From positions 116,107 through 180,106 of IMG/VR virus record IMGVR_UViG_3300020411_003715: a stretch of DNA of 64,000 bases. One strand, 5' to 3'. The translations under genes and the position numbers were made by a program. Origin of the DNA: a virus. Positions 26,623 through 36,800 of this stretch are shown in pieces (the stretch's first letter is position 1; each line of letters starts with the position of its first letter). The notes under the pieces are model-generated. The model worked only from the letters and a program-made list of their open reading frames with translations, searched no databases and had not been told where the DNA came from.

Positions 26623-29600
26623 ATGGCGCATCTTAAATTAACACATGCTCCGGGAGGACAAACCGGGGACAAGATCTATAACGCTGAGGCCATCCAGCCG
26701 GGGGACCCTACTGAGAAGGTCTCCGTTGTATTCTCACAGGTTGATGACGTCACCAGCGCGCTCTGGACAGGCGGAGACTATTCTAACGATATCGCGGCTG
26801 TAGGGTTTTACATTAACCCATCGTGGAAGCTGTTTGGCCCCGATGGTCCCCCAAGGACACTCTCCGGAGGCACCGGCGAGGTCAACGACCCCAAAGAGTT
26901 CCATCCCCTCACTCCGGGACGATGGCTCGTTCGCGTGGATGCTACTGAGCTTATCCATGGCGGGAATGGGCAGGATGCGGTGGTCGCCGCAGCCAGCGCG
27001 ACTTCTTTCTCGGCTTTTATTGAAATTGAAGACCCAAACGTACTCGGTAATATTGATGGCGGCCACCAGGAGTATTCTCCAGGATCCATAGGTACGTCAT
27101 ACATGGCCCCTACGGAGCGGAACGAGTTCGACCCCGACGAGGGCTGGTCTCGAAGTGCTGAGCGCTACTTCTCAACCATCACTAAGCAGCTTGGTAACCG
27201 TAGGATACTGTCCGGTAAGGCAACAACTTCGGTCGAGCATGGGGACCTTGTAACGTTTGAGAATTATCGTCGGTGGAAGAACTCCATCGTCGGCGAAGAC
27301 CCAGGCGCGCAGCTAAACGAAAATTACTATTACAACTACGCAGTCGAGTTTAGGAAAGTAACGCTTTCAGACCTGGACGGTGGTGACATCCTAGAGCTGC
27401 CACTCTTCATAGCGCTTCAGCCCGCAGGTGTTGGGGAGAGAACGTATGCCCTTGTAGAGGGGACGCTCCCATTTGACACGATAGACATCCTTGGCGGAGC
27501 ATCCCCCGGGGACAGGATTTACGCCTCCATCGGGGGCGGGATAACCGCAACAAAGCCAAGCTCGATACAGGGAACTTACCTTGATAGGGTTATTGGTGAA
27601 GTCACGAACTCAGGACACGAGGACGCGCCGGGAATCCCAGGCACCATATTCTTCCACGGTACCACTCCGTGGCTCCCAGGGCTTGTTAGCGGCCCCCTTG
27701 AGAGCACGGACGACGCGCTTGTTCGCTGGGACGGGGTAACTGGCCAAAAAATAAAGAACAGCAAGGTCCTTTTAGAGGATTCAGAGAATCCGGAACCTGC
27801 TGCCCGGATACTCACAGCAGATTCCCCGAGGGCGCTAACAATCACAACTATGGCCAATCCAGCAGGGCCATCAAGCTCCACTACCGTTAGTGCGGGAGAC
27901 TCGTCCGGGGTCCATAACGCTGGGACTGTCTTTGTTTCGGGTGGTGCTGCTGATCAAGGCGACGGTGGTGACATCCAGATTGACGGTGGCGCTTCTGCGT
28001 CAGGAACCGCTGGCCAAGTAAACATCCAGTCTTCGACAGACGCTCCAACCATTGTTGGGTTCTCGGGGATGACGGTATCGTCCCCGTTCACTGTATGGGA
28101 GTCGGCTCAGGTGCGGTCCTCCGCTTCGGGTGCTGACTTTAGCGTTAATTCCTCTGCCGCAGCAGCAGAGGTACGCGTGGCGGGGACCACGGTGTCTCGG
28201 CTCACGCTTATATCCCCCGAAGACGTCTTGGTTGGGCTCATCTCAGCCAACGACAAGAACCCGGCCATAAAGTTTTACGACTATGATGCACCCGCAACCG
28301 AGCTGGGCAGCATTATTTATAATAAGGCGGTAAATCACACTGGTGACTACTTGTCTTTCGGGGTGGCCGCTCCAGGTCCCCCGCTAACCGTTGAAGAGAT
28401 ACTCAAGCTGTACGCGGCGTACGCAGTGGTGGAGGGTAATCTTGAAGTAAACGGTGAGCTTGCCGCAGACTCAGCGGCCATCGGCGGAGCAGGCGAGGCT
28501 GGAAAAACGCTCGTGGTTCATGGTGATGTGAAGATCACAGGACTCATTGACCCAACAGGAATGGTCTTTGACGAGCAGGACCCCGCAAACCCTCCTCACG
28601 ACCCAACCATAGCTGGCACAGAGGGCTTAATTTATGTGGCCCAGAGCGGGAACGCTGCTGTCCCCAACACGCTTAGGTGGATAAATAACCTTGGCACCGA
28701 AGTAGACATCAGCAAAGACGCTGTTAAGACTACGGCCACGTCTACAGACATGGCGATTGCTAGCTGGAGCGGTACCGGCGGAGACCAGCTTCAGAACACA
28801 CGCATTCTCATTGATCATGTTAACAGCACGTACCCTTCCATAAGCACAGACCCCAACGAGGCTTTGGTTGATGCGGACAATAACGGGGTGTGGGATGGAA
28901 CACCTTCACTCCTGATCCAAAGCGCTGACGCGGTCGACCTTGATGGCACACCGATAAAAACGGGTGACCTCCACCTCAAAACGGGTCAGCCGTGGATAAA
29001 TGCTGCGAACCAAGTGGTTTCGTCTGCTGGCGACGTGCTTATCAACCCAGGCCCCGGAGTCGGGGAGGATTGGAACTCTGCCTCTGCCGATGAAAGAGCG
29101 GGTGGCGGTAGCGCAAAAGTCGAAGCGGGCGGCTCCGTGCACATGCACGCCAAGGGCGGCGAGGTGTCCCTGAAGGGTGGTCTCCACAGAGGTGGGTTGA
29201 TCCGGGATCAAGTGGGGAACGTAGATCCTTCAAACCCCAATCACGGAATAGGTGAGGGCGGCAAGGTATCGGTTGCGGGAGGCATCGGCAACACAGGCGG
29301 TCCCGTCCTCATCAAGGGTGGAGACTCTGTAGTAGATGAATCAAATGACCAGCCCGGAATCGGTCCCGGTGGTGATGTTGAAATATCCGCTGGTAAGGGC
29401 GGTATCTGGGAAAACCACAATCAGAGCACAACAACCATACACGGGGAGACCCTAAGTGGCGGGTCGGTAACGATATCTGCTGGAGATTCTACGGCCTCCG
29501 TTGATGACGGTAACGGGGGAGGTAACCCAGGAGATCCGCTAAACAGATACGGCGGCGTAGGTGGTGGCGTCATCATAACCGGTGGTGATGCTGGGTACGG

Positions 29601-32364
29601 CACCGGTGGTCTGGGCGCAGAAACAAATGCTGGCGGAGTGATAGCAAAGCACGGACATGGTGGTGACATCACGATTAGGTCCGGAAAGGGCGACCATTTC
29701 GGTCCTGGCGGTAGTATCCACATCCGGACGCAGCACACGCACGTGCATGACCCTAATGATATACAGGGAGTGCCTCAAGGCCAGGGCGCTGTTGGGGACA
29801 TCAACGTTGTTGCGGGCGACAGTGTTGCGGGCTCTCTGCACCGCGTCATGGGCGGCGATGTGAATATTGCTGCTGGTAAGGCAGGCTTAAACAGTAAGGC
29901 GGTAAATAAATATAATGATGGTAATAACAATCTAGCCGGGACGGCTGGCGGTAACGTTATCATCAGACCCGGTGAGCCTGATTGGGATGGCGCGGGTCCC
30001 GACTTCAATTGGCCCAAGATAGTAAACCCCGGACAACCAAACAATGGCGAACTTCAGGGCCCTTGGCCTTCAGTTATAGCTCTCGACCCCGATAAACGCG
30101 GTATGGTTTCTATCGGCGCTGACCACTTCAACGGCCTAACAGATCAGGGAGCGAACGGAGGGTTCTTTCAGAACGGGTCTATGCTTTGCTTTGGGCGGGT
30201 TCCAAGTCTATTTGTAGACGGCTTAGTTAAGTTTACAGACCTTATTGATCCGACAGGACTCACCCTGACCCCGCAGACCGAAAACCCTGCGCTGGTGCAC
30301 TTAAGCTCTTCGGAGCGAACAGAGTTTGCGGACGAGGCAGCCGCAACGCTATGGATGCACTCTGACTACAATGGGCAGGGCCAAACGCTGATGATCGGCG
30401 ACGCCCCTGTGGGCACCGGCGGGGGCGGAGGCGGCGGAGGCGGAACAACAAACGTTGTGGCTCCCTTTGCCTACGCAGCGATGGAGCCCGGATCTCCTAA
30501 CAGCAACGACTCCGGAACAGGGACAGGGGTGTCTTGGACGTGGAATGCCACCACTGACACCTTCAGTGTGACCTTTGACACGGCGCGAGCGGACACTTCC
30601 TACGTAGTTGTTACGGACGAAGAGTTCGCTGATGGTACTGGTTCTCGATACATGATGGTGCAGAACAAGGCCACCACTGGTTTTGAAGTCAAGATGTATG
30701 GCGGCACAGGTCCTATGGGCGCGGGTGACGCTAAGGTCGTGATGGTTTACGGGGCGACCCCCACGATTGCCGTAGGCGGTGGCGGAAGTGGCGGAAGCGG
30801 AACCGACACAAACGGCTCCATATTCATACACTCGCTCACCCCGGACACCGGTAATATTGGCGTTACAACTGCTGAGAACAACACGCGTCTGTCCGGAGCG
30901 GTCGCGGATGCGAGCGTTAGTCAAATAACCGTTGGGGTGTTTGCTTATCCTGGCGGCCAAAACGTTAGACCCAACGCTACGGTTAACGGGCAGGCGGTAA
31001 CTTGGAGCACAAATCCTAGCCAGAACCTGACTACATATTTTGGTACTGCGGTTGTTACGATGAACTCGGGGGACATTGTCGCTACACACGAGGACGGAGC
31101 GACCCACACGATTACCGTGACGTCTGACCCTGCACCAGTTATATCGGCCACCCGCTTTCAGGGGTCGTACCCAGGCTCTCAGACAGAGCTTAAGGCGGGC
31201 GATACGTTTGATCTCTCTGTATCAGCGGATATTGCTTTCGACCGAATAGAGGTTGAGAACAGTGGGGCGGCTACAGGGTACACATGGACAGGCCTGAACA
31301 CTTCGAGCCATACCGTATCAATCACAGTTGCCGATCGAGGCAACACCACCCAGGCCCTACCGGTTCGGGTAAGGGTAAGAAAGAGCACGGGTACCTGGAG
31401 TTCATGGGTATACACAAACCAGGGCGGAAGCGTTGATGCAGTCAATGTTGTTAACTTAAATAACACGTACCCATCCGTAGAGTCTTTGTCGCAGGCGGAC
31501 ATTACATACCCGTCTGGACAGGAGGCGATTAAGGATTCTGAATCTGTCGATATCGACGCACTGTGTACGGATTTCGACACAATTTCTTACACAAGCCCGA
31601 ATGGACAAATCAGCATCCCAAGCCCAAGCTCGTATGCCCGTGTTAAGACGGTCAGTAGAGCTTCTGGTGGGTACAACCTAAGCTCTACCAATTACAGGGT
31701 CACGGCCACACGCACAGCCAACAATGCTACTACAACCAGGAATCTTGTTGTATACATAGCTCATGACGACCCGACGATAACAATGTCGTCTGCACAGTAT
31801 CTCAGAAGCGGTGGTGCGGACGGAACATCGGAACAGAGCCATACAATAACGATGACAAGTAACCAGCAACTATTAGGGTCCGCAGCACCGAGCATAACTG
31901 ATCCGCCGGCTGGTGGCGGAACTTGGTCCGGGACTTTTGGAACAGGAGCGGGCCCAACATACACAAGAACCCTTTTGGTAAATGACTCAGACCTGAAGGG
32001 TAATTATTCGTACGGAACGCTTAGCGGGGTTGTGAATAAGGCCGGGAGGGTTGTTACCGCCTACACCGGAAGCAACACGTTTTATACATTACGAGGCTTT
32101 GTGAGCAGAACAATCACCTTGGCAGCATTTGCAAATGAGGCCACTATGAACGTTCGAGCCATAAACTACTCAAATGTTGTGCTGTCTTGGAGCGCAAAGT
32201 CGCTCCCCAACAAGGAGGCCGTGGGTACAACCACGACACCAATGGCTGATAGCTGGTGTCTGGATGCGTTGGACTCAAATCCCACCACGATCCGAATATT
32301 GGATACCGGAGCTACAGGCTCCAGTTCTGCGCCGACGCAGATTACAATTGAGGAGACTGTCTAA
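26623..32364 (+). CDS. Tail fibre with glycine-rich beta-solenoid and Ig-like C-terminal domains
   Basis: The product has 1913 aa, with AGGAGAG 7 nt before ATG. Residues 1-400 are beta-rich, probably the attachment part. About 430-470 and 820-1130 hold repeated turns of the form GG-V-I-AG (GGDVEISAGKGG, GGSVTISAGDS, GGDITIRSGKG, GGDVNIAAGKAG, GGNVIIRPGEP), as expected for a solenoid fibre shaft. A nine-glycine linker near residue 1265 and a GGGGSGGSG linker near 1390 flank a compact beta domain. The last 520 residues are Ig-like units with repeated Y-P-(S/G)-G/S-Q motifs (GSYPGSQTELKAGD, ITYPSGQEAIKDSE). The long shaft, flexible linkers and distal Ig domains fit a receptor-binding fibre. No chaperone or enzyme domain was seen. 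Confidence 0.75.
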   Translation: MAHLKLTHAPGGQTGDKIYNAEAIQPGDPTEKVSVVFSQVDDVTSALWTGGDYSNDIAAVGFYINPSWKLFGPDGPPRTLSGGTGEVNDPKEFHPLTPGRWLVRVDATELIHGGNGQDAVVAAASATSFSAFIEIEDPNVLGNIDGGHQEYSPGSIGTSYMAPTERNEFDPDEGWSRSAERYFSTITKQLGNRRILSGKATTSVEHGDLVTFENYRRWKNSIVGEDPGAQLNENYYYNYAVEFRKVTLSDLDGGDILELPLFIALQPAGVGERTYALVEGTLPFDTIDILGGASPGDRIYASIGGGITATKPSSIQGTYLDRVIGEVTNSGHEDAPGIPGTIFFHGTTPWLPGLVSGPLESTDDALVRWDGVTGQKIKNSKVLLEDSENPEPAARILTADSPRALTITTMANPAGPSSSTTVSAGDSSGVHNAGTVFVSGGAADQGDGGDIQIDGGASASGTAGQVNIQSSTDAPTIVGFSGMTVSSPFTVWESAQVRSSASGADFSVNSSAAAAEVRVAGTTVSRLTLISPEDVLVGLISANDKNPAIKFYDYDAPATELGSIIYNKAVNHTGDYLSFGVAAPGPPLTVEEILKLYAAYAVVEGNLEVNGELAADSAAIGGAGEAGKTLVVHGDVKITGLIDPTGMVFDEQDPANPPHDPTIAGTEGLIYVAQSGNAAVPNTLRWINNLGTEVDISKDAVKTTATSTDMAIASWSGTGGDQLQNTRILIDHVNSTYPSISTDPNEALVDADNNGVWDGTPSLLIQSADAVDLDGTPIKTGDLHLKTGQPWINAANQVVSSAGDVLINPGPGVGEDWNSASADERAGGGSAKVEAGGSVHMHAKGGEVSLKGGLHRGGLIRDQVGNVDPSNPNHGIGEGGKVSVAGGIGNTGGPVLIKGGDSVVDESNDQPGIGPGGDVEISAGKGGIWENHNQSTTTIHGETLSGGSVTISAGDSTASVDDGNGGGNPGDPLNRYGGVGGGVIITGGDAGYGTGGLGAETNAGGVIAKHGHGGDITIRSGKGDHFGPGGSIHIRTQHTHVHDPNDIQGVPQGQGAVGDINVVAGDSVAGSLHRVMGGDVNIAAGKAGLNSKAVNKYNDGNNNLAGTAGGNVIIRPGEPDWDGAGPDFNWPKIVNPGQPNNGELQGPWPSVIALDPDKRGMVSIGADHFNGLTDQGANGGFFQNGSMLCFGRVPSLFVDGLVKFTDLIDPTGLTLTPQTENPALVHLSSSERTEFADEAAATLWMHSDYNGQGQTLMIGDAPVGTGGGGGGGGGTTNVVAPFAYAAMEPGSPNSNDSGTGTGVSWTWNATTDTFSVTFDTARADTSYVVVTDEEFADGTGSRYMMVQNKATTGFEVKMYGGTGPMGAGDAKVVMVYGATPTIAVGGGGSGGSGTDTNGSIFIHSLTPDTGNIGVTTAENNTRLSGAVADASVSQITVGVFAYPGGQNVRPNATVNGQAVTWSTNPSQNLTTYFGTAVVTMNSGDIVATHEDGATHTITVTSDPAPVISATRFQGSYPGSQTELKAGDTFDLSVSADIAFDRIEVENSGAATGYTWTGLNTSSHTVSITVADRGNTTQALPVRVRVRKSTGTWSSWVYTNQGGSVDAVNVVNLNNTYPSVESLSQADITYPSGQEAIKDSESVDIDALCTDFDTISYTSPNGQISIPSPSSYARVKTVSRASGGYNLSSTNYRVTATRTANNATTTRNLVVYIAHDDPTITMSSAQYLRSGGADGTSEQSHTITMTSNQQLLGSAAPSITDPPAGGGTWSGTFGTGAGPTYTRTLLVNDSDLKGNYSYGTLSGVVNKAGRVVTAYTGSNTFYTLRGFVSRTITLAAFANEATMNVRAINYSNVVLSWSAKSLPNKEAVGTTTTPMADSWCLDALDSNPTTIRILDTGATGSSSAPTQITIEETV
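29100..29990 (+). repeat. Degenerate coding repeats of a Gly-rich solenoid
   Basis: About a dozen imperfect copies of GG-(D/S/N)-V-x-I-x-(A/S)-G, 20-40 residues apart, are encoded with frequent GGTGGTGAC-type DNA words. Spacers differ in length and sequence, so this is protein-level repetition and not a tandem DNA repeat or CRISPR. Confidence 0.75.
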
Positions 32365-32984
32365 TGGGAGTGTCAGAGAACGCTTTTGAGATCGAGCGCC
32401 GACAAATAGCATGGTCTCCACTAACGACCCTTAACGATACCGTTACGTCGCTTCTGTACGATGGGGACCCGAACCAAGTAAGTTCGTCGGGGACCGACGG
32501 CGAGCAGTGGTTATACACTCTTCCTATTGGGCAGTTTTACAAGCAATCAGACGCAACCCTTTGGTGGAAGTCCGCTTCGCCCAACACGTGGGTTAAGGTT
32601 ATACAGAACACGACTGGATCTGGCGGGGCCGTCTACCACTCTGTAACGTCGCTTACGTCCTCGAACGTTACCACCGGGGACACTATCGGAAGCGCAGACT
32701 ACACGTATTCTGTCACAAGCTCTGATTACTATATAGGTGTAGATAGCGGGTCAATTCTGTCAACGAGCCAAACATTAGCCATAGACCTGCCCCAGCCTAC
32801 CGCCCAAGAGGCGGGCAGGACCATAGTGATAAAGGACGCAATACCAAACGTGGTGAACGGTATCGTCAACATAAGGGCTTATTCAGGAACGTTTGTCGAC
32901 GGGGTAAGCACGTACCAGCTTAATTCGGTTCCGAGAGCTTCGGTAACCCTGTATACTGATGGGTCCAACTACTATGTTGTGTGA
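32364..32984 (+). CDS. Fibre-associated beta protein
   Basis: The 206-aa product is coupled to the fibre gene through TAATG. It begins with a short helix, then a Trp-rich strand region (WLYTLPIGQFYKQSDATLWW). From about 95 a beta domain follows (YTVSSSD-type pattern; SSDYYIGVDSGSILSTSQTL, IDLPQPTAQEAGRTIVIKDA) that resembles the repeated end domain of many phage fibre and spike proteins. It is probably a short fibre or a tip protein for the 1913-aa fibre. No catalytic residues recognised. Confidence 0.65.
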   Translation: MGVSENAFEIERRQIAWSPLTTLNDTVTSLLYDGDPNQVSSSGTDGEQWLYTLPIGQFYKQSDATLWWKSASPNTWVKVIQNTTGSGGAVYHSVTSLTSSNVTTGDTIGSADYTYSVTSSDYYIGVDSGSILSTSQTLAIDLPQPTAQEAGRTIVIKDAIPNVVNGIVNIRAYSGTFVDGVSTYQLNSVPRASVTLYTDGSNYYVV

Positions 32985-33145
32985 CAGTCTTAGAGTATTA
33001 ACCTGTAATGAAAACAGGAAAAACTTTTTACTACACAACGTTCTCAATCCATTAAGAGGGCTATATGATGATTGTGGCGGAACTAATGGCTCGACTAAAT
33101 ACGCAGCCCTAGGTAGTTTAGGGCCAAGCCGAGGGGTTTAGAGAA
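32985..33145 (+). other. Only sizeable gap in the tail operon; two small hairpins and a 14-codon frame
   Basis: These 161 bp hold no convincing gene. CCTGT/ACAGG (33002-33018) forms a 5-bp hairpin and GCCCTA/TAGGGC (from about 33102) a 6-bp hairpin with a 7-nt loop; neither is followed by a T-run. A 14-codon frame (33065-33109, MMIVAELMARLNTQP) has AAGAGGG 5 nt upstream but nothing else to support it. The stretch could be a remnant of a lost gene, or a leader for the next gene. Confidence 0.4.
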
Positions 33146-33805
33146 ATGATTTTATCCGAAAAACTAGAGCCGACAATTAATGTGGCGGTCGCAGTCTTCT
33201 CTAAAGATGGGGAGCTGCTTGATCAAAGGCTCGGCCATAACGTATTCACGAACACGGGAAGGAATTGGCTTGCACGGTTGGTCGGTTCAGACGGGTATTC
33301 TTTCGACCCCCCAAGCCCCCACAGAACCGACAAAATAATGTATATAGGTTTCGGCTGTGGCGGTGCTCTGCAGTCAGATAGCAACTTCGCCACGGGGCAG
33401 ACCGAGCTTGTCACAGTCACCGCTCTGCAGGACCCCGTTCCAGTAAGTATCGATGTGAACCAACGACTTTATCTAAAGCGCGTAGATGACCAAAAGAATA
33501 ACTCAGTTTACTTCCCTGGTGATTTTAGAACGCGGTTCATTGTTGACATTGCTGAGGACGAGCTTTCGTTTGCAGGAAATGTCACGAGAGTGTCTAATGT
33601 TGAAGTGGGCACAAGCGTACCAATTTCTGAAGCAGGTCTTTATTTAAGCTCCGCAGATCCCAGGTTTACTCACGACGCAAACCCTCCGCTCCCGAACGAG
33701 GCGGACCCGGCAGCGCCCAATTATTTGGTTGCGTATAATATTTTTGACCCTATCCACATTACGCCCAATGTTATTTTGCGGATAGAGTGGGAACTGCGCT
33801 TCTAA
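33146..33805 (+). CDS. Tail-associated structural protein
   Basis: The 219-aa product starts NVAVAVFSKDGELLDQRLGH, then MYIGFGCGGALQSDSN, PISEAGLYLSSADP and ends with strands (NVILRIEWELRF). The layout (N-terminal strand pair, a GFG-G segment, a PI-E-GLY motif near the end) is one I associate with small conserved tail proteins between fibre genes in large phages, but I cannot name the family. It lies between two fibre genes and is probably a fibre connector or a small tip protein. Confidence 0.65.
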   Translation: MILSEKLEPTINVAVAVFSKDGELLDQRLGHNVFTNTGRNWLARLVGSDGYSFDPPSPHRTDKIMYIGFGCGGALQSDSNFATGQTELVTVTALQDPVPVSIDVNQRLYLKRVDDQKNNSVYFPGDFRTRFIVDIAEDELSFAGNVTRVSNVEVGTSVPISEAGLYLSSADPRFTHDANPPLPNEADPAAPNYLVAYNIFDPIHITPNVILRIEWELRF

Positions 33806-33817
33806 GGAGTCTAAGGT

Positions 33818-36800
33818 ATGTCATACAAATATTTTGGTAGATTAGCGGGCGGGATCCCAACGGCGAAGCAGGCCCTTAAAGAGACAGCGCCCCCGAATAC
33901 AAAGACGCCATTCAACGCACAAGCGCCCGCAACAAAATTTCTTGCGTACGGTGAGGATGCTACAAGTTTAGCCTTCAACAGGGCATTTGCGGCCCTTTCC
34001 GCAAACGCTGATTATTTAGCGCACGTCTTAGACTCTCCGACAGTAAAGGACGTCACCCTTTCACCCACAAGGCAAACTGCTGTCTCGGCGGGCAACGATA
34101 CACCTGACGATATAGCGCTAGGGCCCGAGGGCTATTACGAGAGCGGGTTATCAACGTTATCTGGCGGGACGTCTAGCGCTTCTTCCCTGGTCCACCTTCT
34201 GGACACATCAAACGGCGCTGGGGGAGAGTCAAAAACGCCGATCACGTGGGTTTACCTCGGACTTCACAAATCCAAAATTGGTAGCAACGTACAGTTCTAC
34301 CAGACCTCCCCAAACACCCTTCACCATAGCTACTCTAGTTCCTACACGGGCACCGCCCACGTTGGTCCACAAGTGGGGGGTGTCGGTGGGCTTAGTGATC
34401 CATACGCGACACATACAACTACTCCGATTGACGCATACAGAAACTCTGCGGATGCCAACGCGGGAGTTTCCTATTGGTCGATGGATTACAAGCTCGGCGG
34501 CGACCAGAAGTATCTCGCTAATGTCTCTGAGGGCATGCCCATCCACGTGCCACCCATTCAGAGAATCAAGGCCCAGGTCACCCCGTACGCTGGTGACTGG
34601 AAGGCTGTAAACATTTATAAGTTTGATTCTGACGGGGTGTACCTACAGGACCATACATTTTCTGAGCTTTTTCTCCGCCCCGGTTGCTTTGTTGAGATTT
34701 CGGGGGATGGGGACGAGCATGTAAACCATGGGAACAATGGTCTCTTCCAGATAGCTTCTGTGATCGGGAGCGACCATAAGCCTGCAGACGGAGGACAGGG
34801 AGACAAGGCGATCCTTACCCGTGGTGGCTTATGTCGAGTCACGGTTCGCGATTGGCGCGTTTTCGGTCGCGGGGAGATGGTCTCTTGGGCCAGCGCACCG
34901 AATCATAACGTAGACGTGAACAAACCGGGCGAGCGAGATAACTACGCCTATGTGGCCTACATTGTCCCCCGACCAGATATCGAGGTGGCTCCAGCATCGG
35001 GAGATTATCCTGGCGACCTATATTTATCGGCGCACAGCGCGCTAGACGACTTTAAGCATGGGGACTCCGGCCGTAGAATCGGAAGCCCGTCCAATGCAGG
35101 GTCCGCTAGGTACGAAGGTATTGGGAACGCCGGATTCGGGACGCTGGACCCAGAAGATCCAGTGAAAGACCATCTCGGAAATGAGATAAATAACGCGCTA
35201 CAAAACCACGGAATTCTTCCTGGCACTCGGCTTTATCACGGCCACGCACACTTCTACCCAGACCAGTCCCCATGGAACCTTCCCGCAGAGTACGCTAGTG
35301 CATACTCTGACGTTCTCTCAAAAGCTGAGGGAGGGGCAATCGTAGGTCCGGGAGAGCCTGTTGTCTTTGATACAACTACTGCGGCAGGCCGCGTGTGGCC
35401 ATGCTCCCCTGCTGGATTTTCGCTCAACCCGTCTTTCCATATGCCGGACGATAATCAGCTAAGAAATGCTGACTACATGGTAGCGGCAAAGACTCTTACA
35501 ACGGTAAGAGAATCACTTATCGAGTCTTCTGTTTCCGCCGGAGGCGTTAACACTTTTGGGATAAATAGCCCTAAAGAAGCACTGCTGGATAAGTGGTTAA
35601 AATACGTTAAGTACGGCTCAGTCACTGTCGCTAACGCAAACGCTGACGACCTCATGCATGGGTCGGATAAGCTCATCGGTTCCCAAGCTCTTGGCAAAGT
35701 GGTCGCCCCCAGGCACGATAACTTGAACGACGCATGGGCTCCAACTGCAACGCTTTTGGGTGCGGACCTTTGGGAGGTGACGGTCGTACTCGATTCGACG
35801 GCTGGTCCCGCCGTTGGTGATCAAACTACGTTTGAGTCTCACTACGCGAGCTGGAAGGCTCTCGGCAACAATAACATATGGCCCACTATCGGAAATTCTC
35901 ATGAACTGGCCTTTTGGGATGTATCCCAGCCCTACATGGACGGTTTCCTGGGGGTAGACGCTGGTAGCGAGAGGACACACACCAAGGCGCGAATCGTAGC
36001 CGTAGACGGGAACAAGGTCACCTTTGCCAACGTCTTCAGGGCCCCAACATCTTTTAATTCTAACAATACCTTCTCTCACTATCACCTCCATGACGGGTGG
36101 ACGGAGAATAAAAAGCTCTGGCCGATAACAGACCAGGGCGACAAATCAAAAATCAAATTTAACATAGCTGGCTCGTACGCTATTTATAAGGTCGAGCAGA
36201 TACACAAGGCCCCCGTTACGGACAATCTTGTTGGCAACCTCTCTATTCCGAGAACAGGTCTCGATGGGATATACAACAATAGCCTTTCTGCCAACCCAGC
36301 TCTCCGCGGAGACTTGGGTACCGCCGGTGCCGATAACATACATGTAGCGTCCGGAACAGGTAATGAGGTTTGGGTAAATCCGGCAAGGCCCATTACGTTA
36401 ATACTTCCTGGCGGGGACGAGCTTGACGGCCTAACAAAGCACCCGCATGAGTGGGCTAGCGGTAAGGGGGAGGTCGGCCTACTCACCAAGAACAACAATA
36501 AATATTATGCCGTAATGGCAAGAATGACCCGGCGGTATGCGTCGGGGGACGTTCAGAACTTACTCCATTCGAACGACCAGACTACTTCGTGGAATGACGG
36601 CGAATTCTCTCTCGGTGAGCCGAGGCTTGAGATCTCTTGGCGTTACGGAAGCTCACATGCCCACAGGCTTACGCACGGATGGTTTAACGCTAACTCTGAC
36701 GGAAATGAGTACGCACCATCCTCCTGGAAGGGTCTCGCTGGGACGCACCTGTTCACATATTCCGAGTCCATGGTCGGTGGGTATGACAAGTCTAAGCGTA

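Noticed and set aside
29100-29990. CRISPR-like or tandem DNA repeat
   Set aside because: The repetition is at protein level (GG-V-I-AG), in frame, with unequal spacers and changing codons.
30349-31107. 252-codon open frame on the minus strand
   Set aside because: It opposes the fibre gene, is of Arg/Val/Ser low-quality composition and shows no motif.
32959-33141. 60-codon plus-strand frame across the fibre-operon gap
   Set aside because: It begins inside the previous gene, has no SD and an unlikely sequence; the gap is more probably non-coding.
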